DNA of 64,000 nt, taken from the NCBI GenBank assembly GCA_041674745.1, contig JBAYVD010000005.1, positions 124,001-188,000 on the forward strand, written 5' to 3'. A program made the position numbers and the translations under genes. The notes under the pieces were generated by a model. That model was given only the letters and a program-made list of their open reading frames with translations. It was not told the origin of the DNA and did no database searches. How positions within the stretch are numbered: the first letter of the stretch is position 1; the number at the start of each line of letters is the position of its first letter. This document shows positions 1 through 8,024 of the stretch, piece after piece. Source of the DNA: UBA2040 sp041674745. Lineage in GTDB: Bacteria > Bacteroidota > Bacteroidia > Flavobacteriales_D > Crocinitomicaceae.

Positions 1-36
1 TATGAAAACATTCAGCAAACTACGTCAATTCAATCA

Positions 37-657
37 TTGGAGACAAAAATTATAGTCGGCATTATTGACGACAATCCTACTTTGTCGGAAGGGTTGCGCC
101 TGTTCATGGAAGACAAAGGTTTTTCCTGTCAATTTGCTGTCAACTCCAAACTACAATTCCAAGCAGAAATAGAAAATCAAGCGGTGGACGTGGTTTTGGC
201 GGATGTAATCATGCCCGATGTGGTCGGATTGGAATTGTTTGAATGGTTGGCTGAAAAATATCCTGCTACGCCTGTGATTGTCTATTCCAACATTCGCAAC
301 ATTCAATTGATCAATGAACTTTTCCGTTTCGAATCTGTGCATGCCTTGGTTTCGAAAAATGAACCGTTGTTGGTTCTTCCAGACGCGATTCGCCAAGTTG
401 TTTTAGAAAAAAAGAAAATCTTTCCTGACGAATATGCGCACTTATCTCCGCAAGCTATTTCTTTGAAATTGACAGAAAGAGAAATACAAGTCCTAAAATT
501 AATGGCAAAAGGGGAATCTAGCAAGGCCATTGGCGAACAACTGGGCATCTCTGAAAACACCATTTTATTTCACAAAAAAAAGCTATTCCAACTTTTCAAT
601 ACCAGCAACATCTACCATTTAATCGTGGAAGCAAAGGAATGTGGATTTTTAAATTAG
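37..657 (+). CDS. LuxR/NarL-type response regulator
   Basis: Two-component response regulator: receiver domain (about residues 5-120) and LuxR-type DNA-binding helix-turn-helix (about 140-205). The acidic pocket (IIDDN), the phospho-acceptor Asp in ADVIMPD and the conserved Lys in VSKNE are visible; the C-terminal motif LTEREIQVLKLMAKG is typical of the NarL/FixJ group. The start used here is TTG at 37. The frame is open to the window edge, so the true start could lie upstream. Another frame (about 2-55) also runs in from the left and could be the tail of an upstream gene, perhaps the sensor kinase, but this cannot be settled. The next gene is a paralogue starting 1 nt after this stop, so the two are probably co-transcribed. 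Target genes are unknown. Confidence 0.88.
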   Translation: METKIIVGIIDDNPTLSEGLRLFMEDKGFSCQFAVNSKLQFQAEIENQAVDVVLADVIMPDVVGLELFEWLAEKYPATPVIVYSNIRNIQLINELFRFESVHALVSKNEPLLVLPDAIRQVVLEKKKIFPDEYAHLSPQAISLKLTEREIQVLKLMAKGESSKAIGEQLGISENTILFHKKKLFQLFNTSNIYHLIVEAKECGFLN

Positions 658-658
658 C

Positions 659-1258
659 ATGATCAGAGTAGCCATCATAGACGATAATCCTGCCATTTTA
701 TATGGCGTTCAAGCGGCGATACAGAAAAATGACGCACTGGAATTTGTGTTTTCCAGTGCAACGGCAGACGACTTTTTAGAGCAACTGAAAACGCTCCAAG
801 TCGATGTGTTGGTGGTGGACATTGTGCTCGAAGATGGCATCAGTCTCAATTTTCTGGATTTGTTGCGCAAAACCTATCCTACTAAAAAAATTATTGCCTT
901 TTCGAATGCCGAAGGAAACTCCATCCAACTTTATTTGCAACGCATCGGAGTAGATGAATTGGTCAGCAAAAAAGAACCAATCGAAACGTTAATCGCCAGT
1001 ATTCTGCAGTTTGACCCTGAAACAAATTCAATTGTGGTGCGCACAAAAAATCAAGAGTCTTTGGTGCTTTCAGAAAGAGAATTGGAAATTATTCAACTAC
1101 TGGGGAAAGGATTTTCCAGTCCTGACATCGCTGAAAACTTGCACATTTCCCACAATACCGTCAATTTCCACAAAAAAAAATTGCTCAAAAAATTCCACGT
1201 CGATTCCATTGCCCTCTTGATTCGTGATGCGGTGGAATTGGGCATTTTACGCGATTAA
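659..1258 (+). CDS. LuxR/NarL-type response regulator (paralogue of preceding gene)
   Basis: 199-residue response regulator with the same architecture as its upstream neighbour. The receiver has IIDDN, phospho-acceptor Asp in LVVDIVLEDG and Lys in VSKKEP, followed by a LuxR helix-turn-helix (LSERELEIIQLLGKG, then SHNTVNFHKKKL). The ATG is separated by one base from the previous stop, implying translational coupling. No histidine kinase lies within the window. The pair looks like a tandem duplication; whether both answer to one kinase is unknown. Confidence 0.9.
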   Translation: MIRVAIIDDNPAILYGVQAAIQKNDALEFVFSSATADDFLEQLKTLQVDVLVVDIVLEDGISLNFLDLLRKTYPTKKIIAFSNAEGNSIQLYLQRIGVDELVSKKEPIETLIASILQFDPETNSIVVRTKNQESLVLSERELEIIQLLGKGFSSPDIAENLHISHNTVNFHKKKLLKKFHVDSIALLIRDAVELGILRD

Positions 1259-1417
1259 ATTCATCCTTTTCCAAAAGCGAATTGATTCCTGTTTTTTCTC
1301 AACACATTTGCTCTTTTCATGAAATAAAGGATTCCTTTTTTAAATACTACCAATTCTTGTAGTGGACACAATCAAATAAAATGCGTGACTTTGTAGTGTA
1401 CAATAATTCTAAACGTC

Positions 1418-2641
1418 ATGAAAAGTATTATCACTCTGCTTATTTTTTTTCAGTTCTATACATTCATGGCATTTTCAGCAGAAAGCAATTACAACAAAAA
1501 AGATTCCTACGCGACTGTCATTGCACAATACGGTTCGAAAGTGGAAAAACTAAATTTGAAACAAACCTTGAAATTGGCTTACAGCTATTACAAAACCAAC
1601 AATTTCTTCCAATCAAAAATTTTGTACTACAAAGTGAAAAACAGAAGAGAATTAGCGGATGTACACAAATTAGCTTTGGCGGATATCTTGTTGAGCACCA
1701 ACATGCTCGATTTGTCAACCGATTTGTTGGCAACCTGCAAAGACAAAACGACTCCACAATACCAAAACATTTCCAAAAAAATTAGTTGGACAAAAGCAAA
1801 CAATAGCAATTTGACCAATGGAACGACTGAAAAATTGAGTTTTCAGCAAACGCCATTCAATACTTGTTTTGCAGCGTACCAAAACAAAGTAATGAGCAAA
1901 ATTCAATTGGACCGTCGAAATCCAATTTCAGTAGAAAATCAAACCAATTTCGCCAATATGCCGGAATTGAACTATACAGTAGACTTAAAAACATTTGCTT
2001 CCGTCGAATCCATTCAAGTGAGAAATTCATTTGTGTTGACCGAAGACAACACCCTATTTTTTGCCTCTCCGCAAAAAAACGATGGTTTCAATCGAAACCA
2101 CAACTCATCACTTTCAATTTCCTGTGCCAAAGTTGAAAATGGAGCCATCGTTTCTTTTCTTTCTCTACCGTTCTGTTCCCCTACGAGCAATTACGTTTCT
2201 CCTTTCTTTTCTAACAACAAGCTGTATTTCTCATCCGACAAACCAGGCGGTTACGGCGGATATGATTTGTACAGTGCCACATTAATAAGTGACGGAACGT
2301 GGACAGAACCTGTCAACTTGGGCAATCAAGTCAACAGCGCGGGCAACGAAATGTATCCAACGCTTGTGGAAGGAAAATTGTATTTCTCTTCTGACAGCCA
2401 TCCTGGTTTTGGTGGAACGGATCTTTTCTGCTCGTTGCCACAAGGAAACAACTTTGGTCAACCAATGAATCTAGGCTTGGGTATCAATTCTGGTTACGAT
2501 GATTTCTCCTTCATCAAAACGGAAAACAATACCTATTTGTTCCTTTCCAATCGGGACAATTTAAAAGGCTACGATGAAGTCTTTGAAGTTCAAAACTACA
2601 TCGAAACCGCGCCTATCGAAAATTTGACTGTAAAACTTTAA
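1418..2641 (+). CDS. Secreted PD40 (WD40-like) beta-propeller protein
   Basis: 407 residues. An N-terminal signal peptide (hydrophobic run ending near FSAES) is followed by a helical, TPR-like segment (about 45-110) and a C-terminal region with PD40/WD40-like propeller blades. Two good blade motifs are SPFFSNNKLYFSSDKPGGYGG and YPTLVEGKLYFSSDSHPGFG. This resembles the N-terminal part of Bacteroidota OmpA-family PD40 proteins such as PorE of the type IX secretion system, but the OmpA peptidoglycan-binding domain is missing, so it is not a complete PorE. Probably periplasmic. A strong hairpin terminator follows. Function not assigned beyond the fold. Confidence 0.75.
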   Translation: MKSIITLLIFFQFYTFMAFSAESNYNKKDSYATVIAQYGSKVEKLNLKQTLKLAYSYYKTNNFFQSKILYYKVKNRRELADVHKLALADILLSTNMLDLSTDLLATCKDKTTPQYQNISKKISWTKANNSNLTNGTTEKLSFQQTPFNTCFAAYQNKVMSKIQLDRRNPISVENQTNFANMPELNYTVDLKTFASVESIQVRNSFVLTEDNTLFFASPQKNDGFNRNHNSSLSISCAKVENGAIVSFLSLPFCSPTSNYVSPFFSNNKLYFSSDKPGGYGGYDLYSATLISDGTWTEPVNLGNQVNSAGNEMYPTLVEGKLYFSSDSHPGFGGTDLFCSLPQGNNFGQPMNLGLGINSGYDDFSFIKTENNTYLFLSNRDNLKGYDEVFEVQNYIETAPIENLTVKL

Positions 2642-2680
2642 GCATACAAATTCCTCCTTTTTTCTAATGTTTAGTTGAAA

Positions 2681-2713
2681 CAAATGCCTCTTATTGCTAG
2701 TAAGAGGCATTTG
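2681..2713 (+). terminator. Rho-independent terminator after PD40 gene
   Basis: A perfect 13-bp inverted repeat, caaatgcctctta (2681-2693) and taagaggcatttg (2701-2713), with a 7-nt loop and followed by a short T-run. It lies about 40 nt past the stop at 2641. Confidence 0.85.
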
Positions 2714-2793
2714 TCTTTTTGCATGGAATTGAAAAATAGGGTATATTAGAGTTCAAGAATCGATAAGAAAAAGTGATTGATAATATGCCTACC

Positions 2794-3303
2794 ATGAAAT
2801 TCAAAATCCTTTATTTTTTCATTTTTATAGTGATTTATACTGACAGCCTTGCACAGAGCGATACGCTCAATCGTGTGGATGCCAACAACCATAAAACCGG
2901 ATGGTGGATGGTTTATCTCGACCCTTATTTAGCGGAAACAACAGATTCAACAAAGGCTGCTTATCTAAAATATACCTATTACAAGGGTAAATTTGACTAT
3001 TTCAATATGGGTAAAATTGGCGCCAAGAAACACCCCGTTGTATCGTCCACGAAGACAAGCCAAAGCGGAATCGTGCTCTTGAATGGTGATTACAAATCCA
3101 ACTTTAAAAATGGTCAAACTAGATTTGTTCTTTCGGCAAAAAATGGCAAACTCATCGAGTACAAAGAATATTATTCCAACGGCGTTTTAAAAATCCGTTT
3201 TGATTATACAGCATCTTGCGGTGACCATCCCTTTCAGTATTGCATCTATCAATATCGAAAAAATGGTGTTTTAAAACACACCAGTACCACTCGAAAACCT
3301 TAA
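2794..3303 (+). CDS. Secreted MORN/YwqK-like repeat protein
   Basis: 169 residues from the ATG at 2794, chosen because it begins a clean signal peptide (MKFKILYFFIF...LAQS); GTG 2773 and ATG 2785 are in-frame alternatives. The mature part contains short tandem motifs of the type EYYSNGVLKIRFDY and YQYRKNGVLKHT, the signature of MORN-variant or YwqK-like repeats, which in Bacteroidota are common in secreted proteins of unknown role. No catalytic residues are recognisable. Probably periplasmic or surface located. It is a single gene between a terminator upstream and the HutD-like gene downstream. Confidence 0.65.
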   Translation: MKFKILYFFIFIVIYTDSLAQSDTLNRVDANNHKTGWWMVYLDPYLAETTDSTKAAYLKYTYYKGKFDYFNMGKIGAKKHPVVSSTKTSQSGIVLLNGDYKSNFKNGQTRFVLSAKNGKLIEYKEYYSNGVLKIRFDYTASCGDHPFQYCIYQYRKNGVLKHTSTTRKP

Positions 3304-3358
3304 AAATCGAACAAGAATCATCAAAAAAGGCCGCTACACAAATTCAAAACCATTTCAC

Positions 3359-3366
3359 TAGCTTTG
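3359..3366 (+). promoter_or_regulatory. Bacteroidota -7 box, start codon 4 nt downstream
   Basis: TAGCTTTG fits TAnnTTTG and is followed by CACC and the ATG at 3371. With a -7 element centred here, transcription would start at or within a base or two of the A of the start codon, so the mRNA may be leaderless. No clear -33 TTTG is visible. Confidence 0.5.
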
Positions 3367-3370
3367 CACC

Positions 3371-3946
3371 ATGAAAATATTCCTTTTGCACGGCAATAGC
3401 CAAACAACGACTTCTTGGAGTGGCGGTACAACAACCGAATTATTCATTACGCCGGATGGCGCCACATTTGCCGATCGCAATTTTGATTTTCGGGTAAGTA
3501 CAGCAGAAGTATTGGCGAAAACGTCAGAATTCAGCTCTTTGCCAGGCTACAACCGTAAATTGATGGTTTTGCGCGGCGGAATTGAAATTGCGCACAAAGA
3601 TCACCACACGAAAAAATTGGAAGCACAGGAGCAAGATGAATTTTCTGGTGATTGGGAAACCACTTCAGTAGGACAATGCATCGATTTCAATTTGATTTGC
3701 TCGTCAAAAGCAAGTGGAAAAATGAAGGCACACGAAATGGTGAAGCCAGATGCTGTGGAAGTAAAAAGCAACGATTCTTTCTTGTTTTTCTATTGTGTTG
3801 TCGGACATATGGATGTGCGCGTAGGAGCGAAAAATTTCATTTTACAATCAACCGATTTCTTAATTATCCGCGATCCACGGGGTGTTGAGATTGAAATTAC
3901 GACTTTGACGAATGCTTATTTCGTAGAAACGAAAGTGAATGTCTAA
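3371..3946 (+). CDS. HutD/Ves family cupin-like protein
   Basis: 191 residues matching the HutD/Ves family: an early WSGGTTTEL motif, then FDFRVSTAEV, FSSLPGYNRKLMVLRGG and SVGQCIDFNL, the landmarks of this bicupin fold. Family members are small cytosolic proteins linked to histidine utilisation in proteobacteria or to environmental stress (Ves), with no established enzymatic activity. No hut genes lie nearby, so a histidine-degradation role cannot be inferred. The ATG at 3371 is the only reasonable start; the first later Met falls inside the conserved domain. Confidence 0.8.
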   Translation: MKIFLLHGNSQTTTSWSGGTTTELFITPDGATFADRNFDFRVSTAEVLAKTSEFSSLPGYNRKLMVLRGGIEIAHKDHHTKKLEAQEQDEFSGDWETTSVGQCIDFNLICSSKASGKMKAHEMVKPDAVEVKSNDSFLFFYCVVGHMDVRVGAKNFILQSTDFLIIRDPRGVEIEITTLTNAYFVETKVNV

Positions 3947-3963
3947 ATTTCAAAAAATGCATG

Positions 3964-3971
3964 TATTTTTG
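3964..3971 (+). promoter_or_regulatory. Putative -7 box upstream of PagL-like gene
   Basis: TATTTTTG matches TAnnTTTG 24 nt upstream of the TTG start at 3996. No convincing -33 element was found. Confidence 0.4.
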
Positions 3972-3995
3972 AAACAAAACCAAAAGTAAAACGCA

Positions 3996-5105
3996 TTGCA
4001 TTTCTACGCTTCGAAAAACCAACTAAACGGCTTACTTCTCTCCCTGGGAATGATCTGCTTTATGACGTCTTTTGGTCAATCTGCGAAATGGGAGAACGTG
4101 AAACTTTCCTTGAATTACCAACGTGGTTTTTCCTTGCCAGAATATTCCGTTACCAATTACATTTCCACGCATCCAATTCAATCCTGTTCTTTTCACATCA
4201 GCAAAGAAACCACTGGGAAAAATCAGTGGGAAAAATTGTACCAATTTCCAGAATACGGTTTGTCCGCTTTTTACACAACCTTAGGCAATGATAATGTGAT
4301 GGGTAGAGCCTTTAGCTTAAACTATTTCTTTCGCGTCAATTTCATCAACAAAAAGCGTTTTCAGGTTTACAACCAAACCGGAATGGGATTGGGTTATCTC
4401 ACCAAACACTTTGATTTGACAGAGAATTACGAAAACGTCGCCATTGGTTCACACGTGAATGCTCACTTCAATTTGCGGTTTGGCTGCAATGTCAAACTGA
4501 CCAAAAAAATAGACACACAAATGGGACTTTCGCTGGATCATTTTTCCAATGCGAACAGCCACGACCCCAATTTAGGCATCAATCTCTTGACAGCTTTTGC
4601 GGGTGTGACCTATCGTCTCCATCCTGAAAACGAAAAAGAAACCAGTCCATTGGAAAAACACCAACGAAAAACGAATTTTGAAATCGTCCAGAGTTTTGGC
4701 GGCAAACAAACGAGAGCCTTGTCTGGTCAGTTTTTCTTTACCTCATCGCTTTCAGGAGGCATCAATTTTGAATGGTTTCGTGGTTTCAATGGCGGCATTG
4801 GCGCGGATATTTTTTACGACAATTCAATGAAAACCTTGGTCGAATCGAAAAACAAAACCTTTCATACATCCGATAATTTCCAAACCGGTATACATATTTC
4901 GCAAGAATTTGTGTACAATCACTTCAGTGTGATTTTACAAGAAGGTGTGTACGTTGGTTTGGTAAACAAAGGTTTGGGCAAAACGATGTACAACCGCGGC
5001 ATCGTTCAATACCGCTTTACCGATCATTTGTTGATTCGGGTGGCCATGAAATCACATTTACACATCTTGGATTTTCCAGAAATCGGATTGGGCGTCAAAT
5101 GGTAA
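3996..5105 (+). CDS. Lipid A 3-O-deacylase (PagL)-like / acyloxyacyl hydrolase family outer membrane protein
   Basis: 369 residues. The start is TTG at 3996, the only start before an in-frame stop at 3987 that retains the whole signal peptide (LLLSLGMICFMTSFGQS). The first half matches the PagL/acyloxyacyl hydrolase barrel family seen in Bacteroidota: SLDHFSNAN carries the expected catalytic His-x-Ser pair (His182, Ser184) followed by PNLGINL. PagL removes the 3-O-acyl chain from lipid A in the outer membrane. The second half (about residues 230-369) is a further beta-rich segment, so the protein is about twice the size of classical PagL. The stop overlaps the start of the next lipoprotein gene by 7 nt, suggesting co-expression. 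Confidence 0.72.
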   Translation: MHFYASKNQLNGLLLSLGMICFMTSFGQSAKWENVKLSLNYQRGFSLPEYSVTNYISTHPIQSCSFHISKETTGKNQWEKLYQFPEYGLSAFYTTLGNDNVMGRAFSLNYFFRVNFINKKRFQVYNQTGMGLGYLTKHFDLTENYENVAIGSHVNAHFNLRFGCNVKLTKKIDTQMGLSLDHFSNANSHDPNLGINLLTAFAGVTYRLHPENEKETSPLEKHQRKTNFEIVQSFGGKQTRALSGQFFFTSSLSGGINFEWFRGFNGGIGADIFYDNSMKTLVESKNKTFHTSDNFQTGIHISQEFVYNHFSVILQEGVYVGLVNKGLGKTMYNRGIVQYRFTDHLLIRVAMKSHLHILDFPEIGLGVKW

Positions 5106-5815
5106 TACGAAATCTCATAGCCTTTTTTGCGTTGTCAATTTTTTTGACAGCTTGCCAGAAAAACAATCCTGAAGGAATTATTACAACTCCATTAGCTGAC
5201 TTCCACGAAATTGAAATCAACAGCAATTTTGACGTTTATTTGGTAGAAGACAGCGTTTTCTTTGTTGAAATTCACGGACATGAAAAAACCATTCAGAAAG
5301 TTACCTGTACAGTAGAATCAGAAGTTCTCACCATCGACAATCTTCAAAAGCAAAAATTCACGCACCCAAAATCAAACAAAGTTACGTTGTACATTCACGC
5401 CAAACAATTGACCAAAGTGAGTGCTAATGAAACCTGTCAATTGAAAACCGTGAATGCCATTCACACCACAAGTTTTACCTACACCGCAAAAAGCAAAGCA
5501 AATTTTGCCGATTTAGAGGTAAATTGCACTGATTTCGCTTACTGGAACAATTTCCCTTGCGGTGGAAAGATCACTTTGCGCGGGACAACCAATCTGTTGA
5601 AAATTTGGAATACGGCCATCATGTCAATCGATGCAAAAGGGCTTACATCAAGTTATGCTTATATCGAAAACAGTGCTAAAGGATTGTGTGAATTAAACGT
5701 AACTAATAAATTAGAATACAAATTATTAGGTGATGGAAATATTGATGTTTATGGTGCTCCTTCCGAAATCAATGAATTGGCCAAAACGGGCAAGGGAACT
5801 TTGATTCTTCATTAA
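5099..5815 (+). CDS. DUF2807 (GIN-domain) lipoprotein
   Basis: 238 residues with a lipoprotein signal (hydrophobic stretch then LTACQ, lipobox Cys at residue 19). The remainder fits the DUF2807 or putative auto-transporter adhesin head GIN fold of Bacteroidota: FHEIEINSNFDVYLVEDS near the start, then a repetitive beta-helix-like region ending in GTLILH. Such proteins are surface or periplasmic lipoproteins of unknown function. The ATG overlaps the stop of the PagL-like gene (ATGGTAA), so expression is probably translationally coupled. Confidence 0.78.
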   Translation: MVIRNLIAFFALSIFLTACQKNNPEGIITTPLADFHEIEINSNFDVYLVEDSVFFVEIHGHEKTIQKVTCTVESEVLTIDNLQKQKFTHPKSNKVTLYIHAKQLTKVSANETCQLKTVNAIHTTSFTYTAKSKANFADLEVNCTDFAYWNNFPCGGKITLRGTTNLLKIWNTAIMSIDAKGLTSSYAYIENSAKGLCELNVTNKLEYKLLGDGNIDVYGAPSEINELAKTGKGTLILH

Positions 5816-5825
5816 AATAACAACA

Positions 5826-7253
5826 ATGAAAAACAGCAAAATAAACCAACTTACACCTGAAATCCTTTGGACAGGTATCGTTTTTGTGATTTTGTTGTTC
5901 ATCAATGCACAAACCAATGGTACGGGCGACTCGGGCGACAGTATCAAACACTTTTTGTACGCCAAATACGCTGTCGATTACCCCACTTTCTTTTTCCACC
6001 ACTGGGCCAAACCGGTTTTTGTTTTGCTTAGCGCTCCTTTTGCTTGGCTTGGATTCAAAGGAATAATTGTCTTCAATTCGCTTTGCGCTTCATTGATTGG
6101 TTATTTCTCTTACAAAACGGCCGTTGAATTGAAACAACCTCATCCTTGGTTGGTCTTTTTGTTTCTGTTCTTTGCACCGCTCTTTTTTGCTTTGATTTTC
6201 TCCGGGTTGACAGAATACTTATTTGCTTTGTTTCTCATTCTTGGTATTTATTTGTTTACCCGAGAACGATGGGTTGCCGCTTTGATTCTGATTTCATTTT
6301 TACCTTTGATTCGTTCAGAAGGTTTGGTCATTCTTATTGTTTTTGGTGTCTATTCAATCTGGTTGCGGCAATTCAAAATTCTGCCTTTTCTGTTTGCTGG
6401 TCAAGTGTTGTATTCCATCGTTGGAGCATTTTTCTACAAAGACTTGCTATGGCTTATCCACGAAATTCCGTATGCTAGTTTGAAAGAACGCTATGGAAGT
6501 GGCACTCCTTTTGATTTCGTGCATCGCCTGAATTATGTGATCGAAAAACCCATCTATCTTTTACTCGGGATAGGTGCATTGGTCGTTGGTTTTCAGTTTT
6601 TGAAAAATTACACATCCAAAACAGCTGGGTTACTTTTCTTTTTAGTACTCGGATCTTTCTTGTCGGTTTTTGTAGCACACAGCATTTTTTGGTGGAAAGG
6701 AATTTTCAATTCCATGGGATTGCCCCGTGTTTTATTAGCCGTGCATCCAACCATCGCTTTGCTTGCTTTGGTCGGCACGAATTGGCTATTGAACTGGGTT
6801 AAAAACGAAAAAGTTAAAATGGGCTTGCTCATCGGAATTTGTACTCTGGTGGTCGTTTACCCGTTTACCAATCGCAAGGAAGGAGTCGTTTTCAATAAAA
6901 ATTTGTTTCACACGATTGAAAATGAAATGATCGAAAAGGATGTTAAAGCTTTTTTAGAAGTAAATTATCCTAACTATATGGAAATGAAATTGTATTATAC
7001 ACATCCAGCGATTGCTTTTGTCTTCCAACAAGATTATTTCAACACCGACATTCACCAAGAAATCCACGAATTGCCCGCGAAGAACATTCCGGCTAATTCC
7101 CTTGTAATTTGGGACAACAAAATGGCGGTTTTGGAATCGGGTGTAACGTTGGAGTATTTGAAAAAACGTACCGACTTAAAAGAAATCGTCGCTTTCCGCC
7201 AAACCAAACAAGGTGAATACAACGAATTTGTCTTGTTTGTCGCGCAACCCTAG
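5826..7253 (+). CDS. Polytopic membrane protein, probable GT-C-type glycosyltransferase
   Basis: 475 residues with about 9-10 membrane spans and a soluble C-terminal domain (about 360-475). The first periplasmic loop contains acidic GDSGDSIKH, resembling the acidic catalytic loop of polyprenol-phosphate-dependent GT-C/PMT enzymes, but no family motif is certain. It starts 10 nt after the DUF2807 gene and is probably in the same transcript. A protein of similar topology is encoded at 28612-30147. Substrate unknown. Confidence 0.55.
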   Translation: MKNSKINQLTPEILWTGIVFVILLFINAQTNGTGDSGDSIKHFLYAKYAVDYPTFFFHHWAKPVFVLLSAPFAWLGFKGIIVFNSLCASLIGYFSYKTAVELKQPHPWLVFLFLFFAPLFFALIFSGLTEYLFALFLILGIYLFTRERWVAALILISFLPLIRSEGLVILIVFGVYSIWLRQFKILPFLFAGQVLYSIVGAFFYKDLLWLIHEIPYASLKERYGSGTPFDFVHRLNYVIEKPIYLLLGIGALVVGFQFLKNYTSKTAGLLFFLVLGSFLSVFVAHSIFWWKGIFNSMGLPRVLLAVHPTIALLALVGTNWLLNWVKNEKVKMGLLIGICTLVVVYPFTNRKEGVVFNKNLFHTIENEMIEKDVKAFLEVNYPNYMEMKLYYTHPAIAFVFQQDYFNTDIHQEIHELPAKNIPANSLVIWDNKMAVLESGVTLEYLKKRTDLKEIVAFRQTKQGEYNEFVLFVAQP

Positions 7254-7267
7254 TCAACACAAAAAAG

Positions 7268-7275
7268 TATCTTTG
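7268..7275 (+). promoter_or_regulatory. Putative -7 box upstream of DUF1456 gene
   Basis: TATCTTTG matches TAnnTTTG, 19 nt upstream of the ATG at 7295. No properly spaced -33 TTTG is evident. Confidence 0.4.
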
Positions 7276-7294
7276 TTCCACAAAACTCTTTTCT

Positions 7295-7771
7295 ATGACC
7301 AACAATGATGTTTTACGCCGCTTACGCTTCACCTTCGAATTGAACGATGACAAAGTGATGGCGCTATTTGCTTCTGGCGGATACGAAGCGACGCGCGCTG
7401 AAATCAGCGATTGGATGAAAAAAGACGACGACGAAGCCTACAAAAACTTGGGGGATAAATATTTGGCCGCTTTTCTAAACGGTTTCATCAACCACAAAAG
7501 AGGAAAGAAAGAGGGTCCACAGCCAGAACCCGAGAAAAAAATCAACAACAACCTAATTTTGCGCAAATTAAAAATCGCCTTGAATTTACAAGACGACGCC
7601 ATGCTAGAAATCTTGGATTTGGCCGATTTGCGTTTCAGTAAACACGAATTGAGCGCCTTTTTCCGCAAACCCGACCACAAGCATTACCGCGAGTGCAAAG
7701 ACCAAATCATTCGGAATTTCCTCCACGGTTTGCAAATCAAGTACAAAGATTCTTTGGAACAAATTGACTAA
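7295..7771 (+). CDS. DUF1456 family protein (YehS-like)
   Basis: 158 residues made of two copies of the about 65-residue DUF1456 helical repeat. The first begins NNDVLRRLRFTFELNDDKVM, the second NNLILRKLKIALNLQDDAML, each followed by a pattern such as KHELSAFFRKPDHKHYREC and a final FLNGF/FLHGL helix. The two repeats are joined by a charged linker. The family (E. coli YehS) is cytosolic, widely conserved and without a known biochemical function. A putative promoter lies just upstream. Confidence 0.9.
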   Translation: MTNNDVLRRLRFTFELNDDKVMALFASGGYEATRAEISDWMKKDDDEAYKNLGDKYLAAFLNGFINHKRGKKEGPQPEPEKKINNNLILRKLKIALNLQDDAMLEILDLADLRFSKHELSAFFRKPDHKHYRECKDQIIRNFLHGLQIKYKDSLEQID

Positions 7772-7801
7772 CCCAACAATTCAGCCACAACACGTACTTC
7801 C

Positions 7802-8014
7802 ATGATTGATTTTATTGGTTACCTCGCCTCTGCCCTCGTGCTTATTTCTTTCATGATGAAAGACATTAAAACCTTGCGCTGGGTCAACCTTCTCGGCTGC
7901 GCAATTTTCATCGCTTGGGGAATTTTAATTGAGCGCTACCCTGTTATTGTTACCAATGTTGGTATTGTTCTGGTCAATATCTATTATTTATTTTTCAAGA
8001 AGTCGGCAGAATAG
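7802..8014 (+). CDS. Small YgjV-like membrane protein
   Basis: 70 residues, essentially all membrane: three hydrophobic segments, with the conserved pattern IGYLASALVLISFMMKDIK near the N-terminus and YPVIVTNVGIVLVNIYYLFF at the end. This corresponds to a single repeat of the YgjV family of inner-membrane proteins, and its three-helix size recalls the SemiSWEET half-transporters, though that relationship is an inference. If functional it would have to act as an oligomer. It begins 30 nt after the DUF1456 gene and is probably co-transcribed. It converges with the minus-strand gene ending at 8025. Confidence 0.7.
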   Translation: MIDFIGYLASALVLISFMMKDIKTLRWVNLLGCAIFIAWGILIERYPVIVTNVGIVLVNIYYLFFKKSAE

Positions 8015-8024
8015 AAAAGGATCT

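Noticed and set aside
2..55. Short frame running in from the window edge, possible end of an upstream kinase gene
   Set aside because: Only 17 codons are visible and the frame choice between this and an extended response regulator cannot be decided here.
1381..1785. 134-residue ORF overlapping the PD40 gene start
   Set aside because: Out of frame with the secreted PD40 protein, which has a signal peptide and propeller motifs; the shorter frame has no motif.
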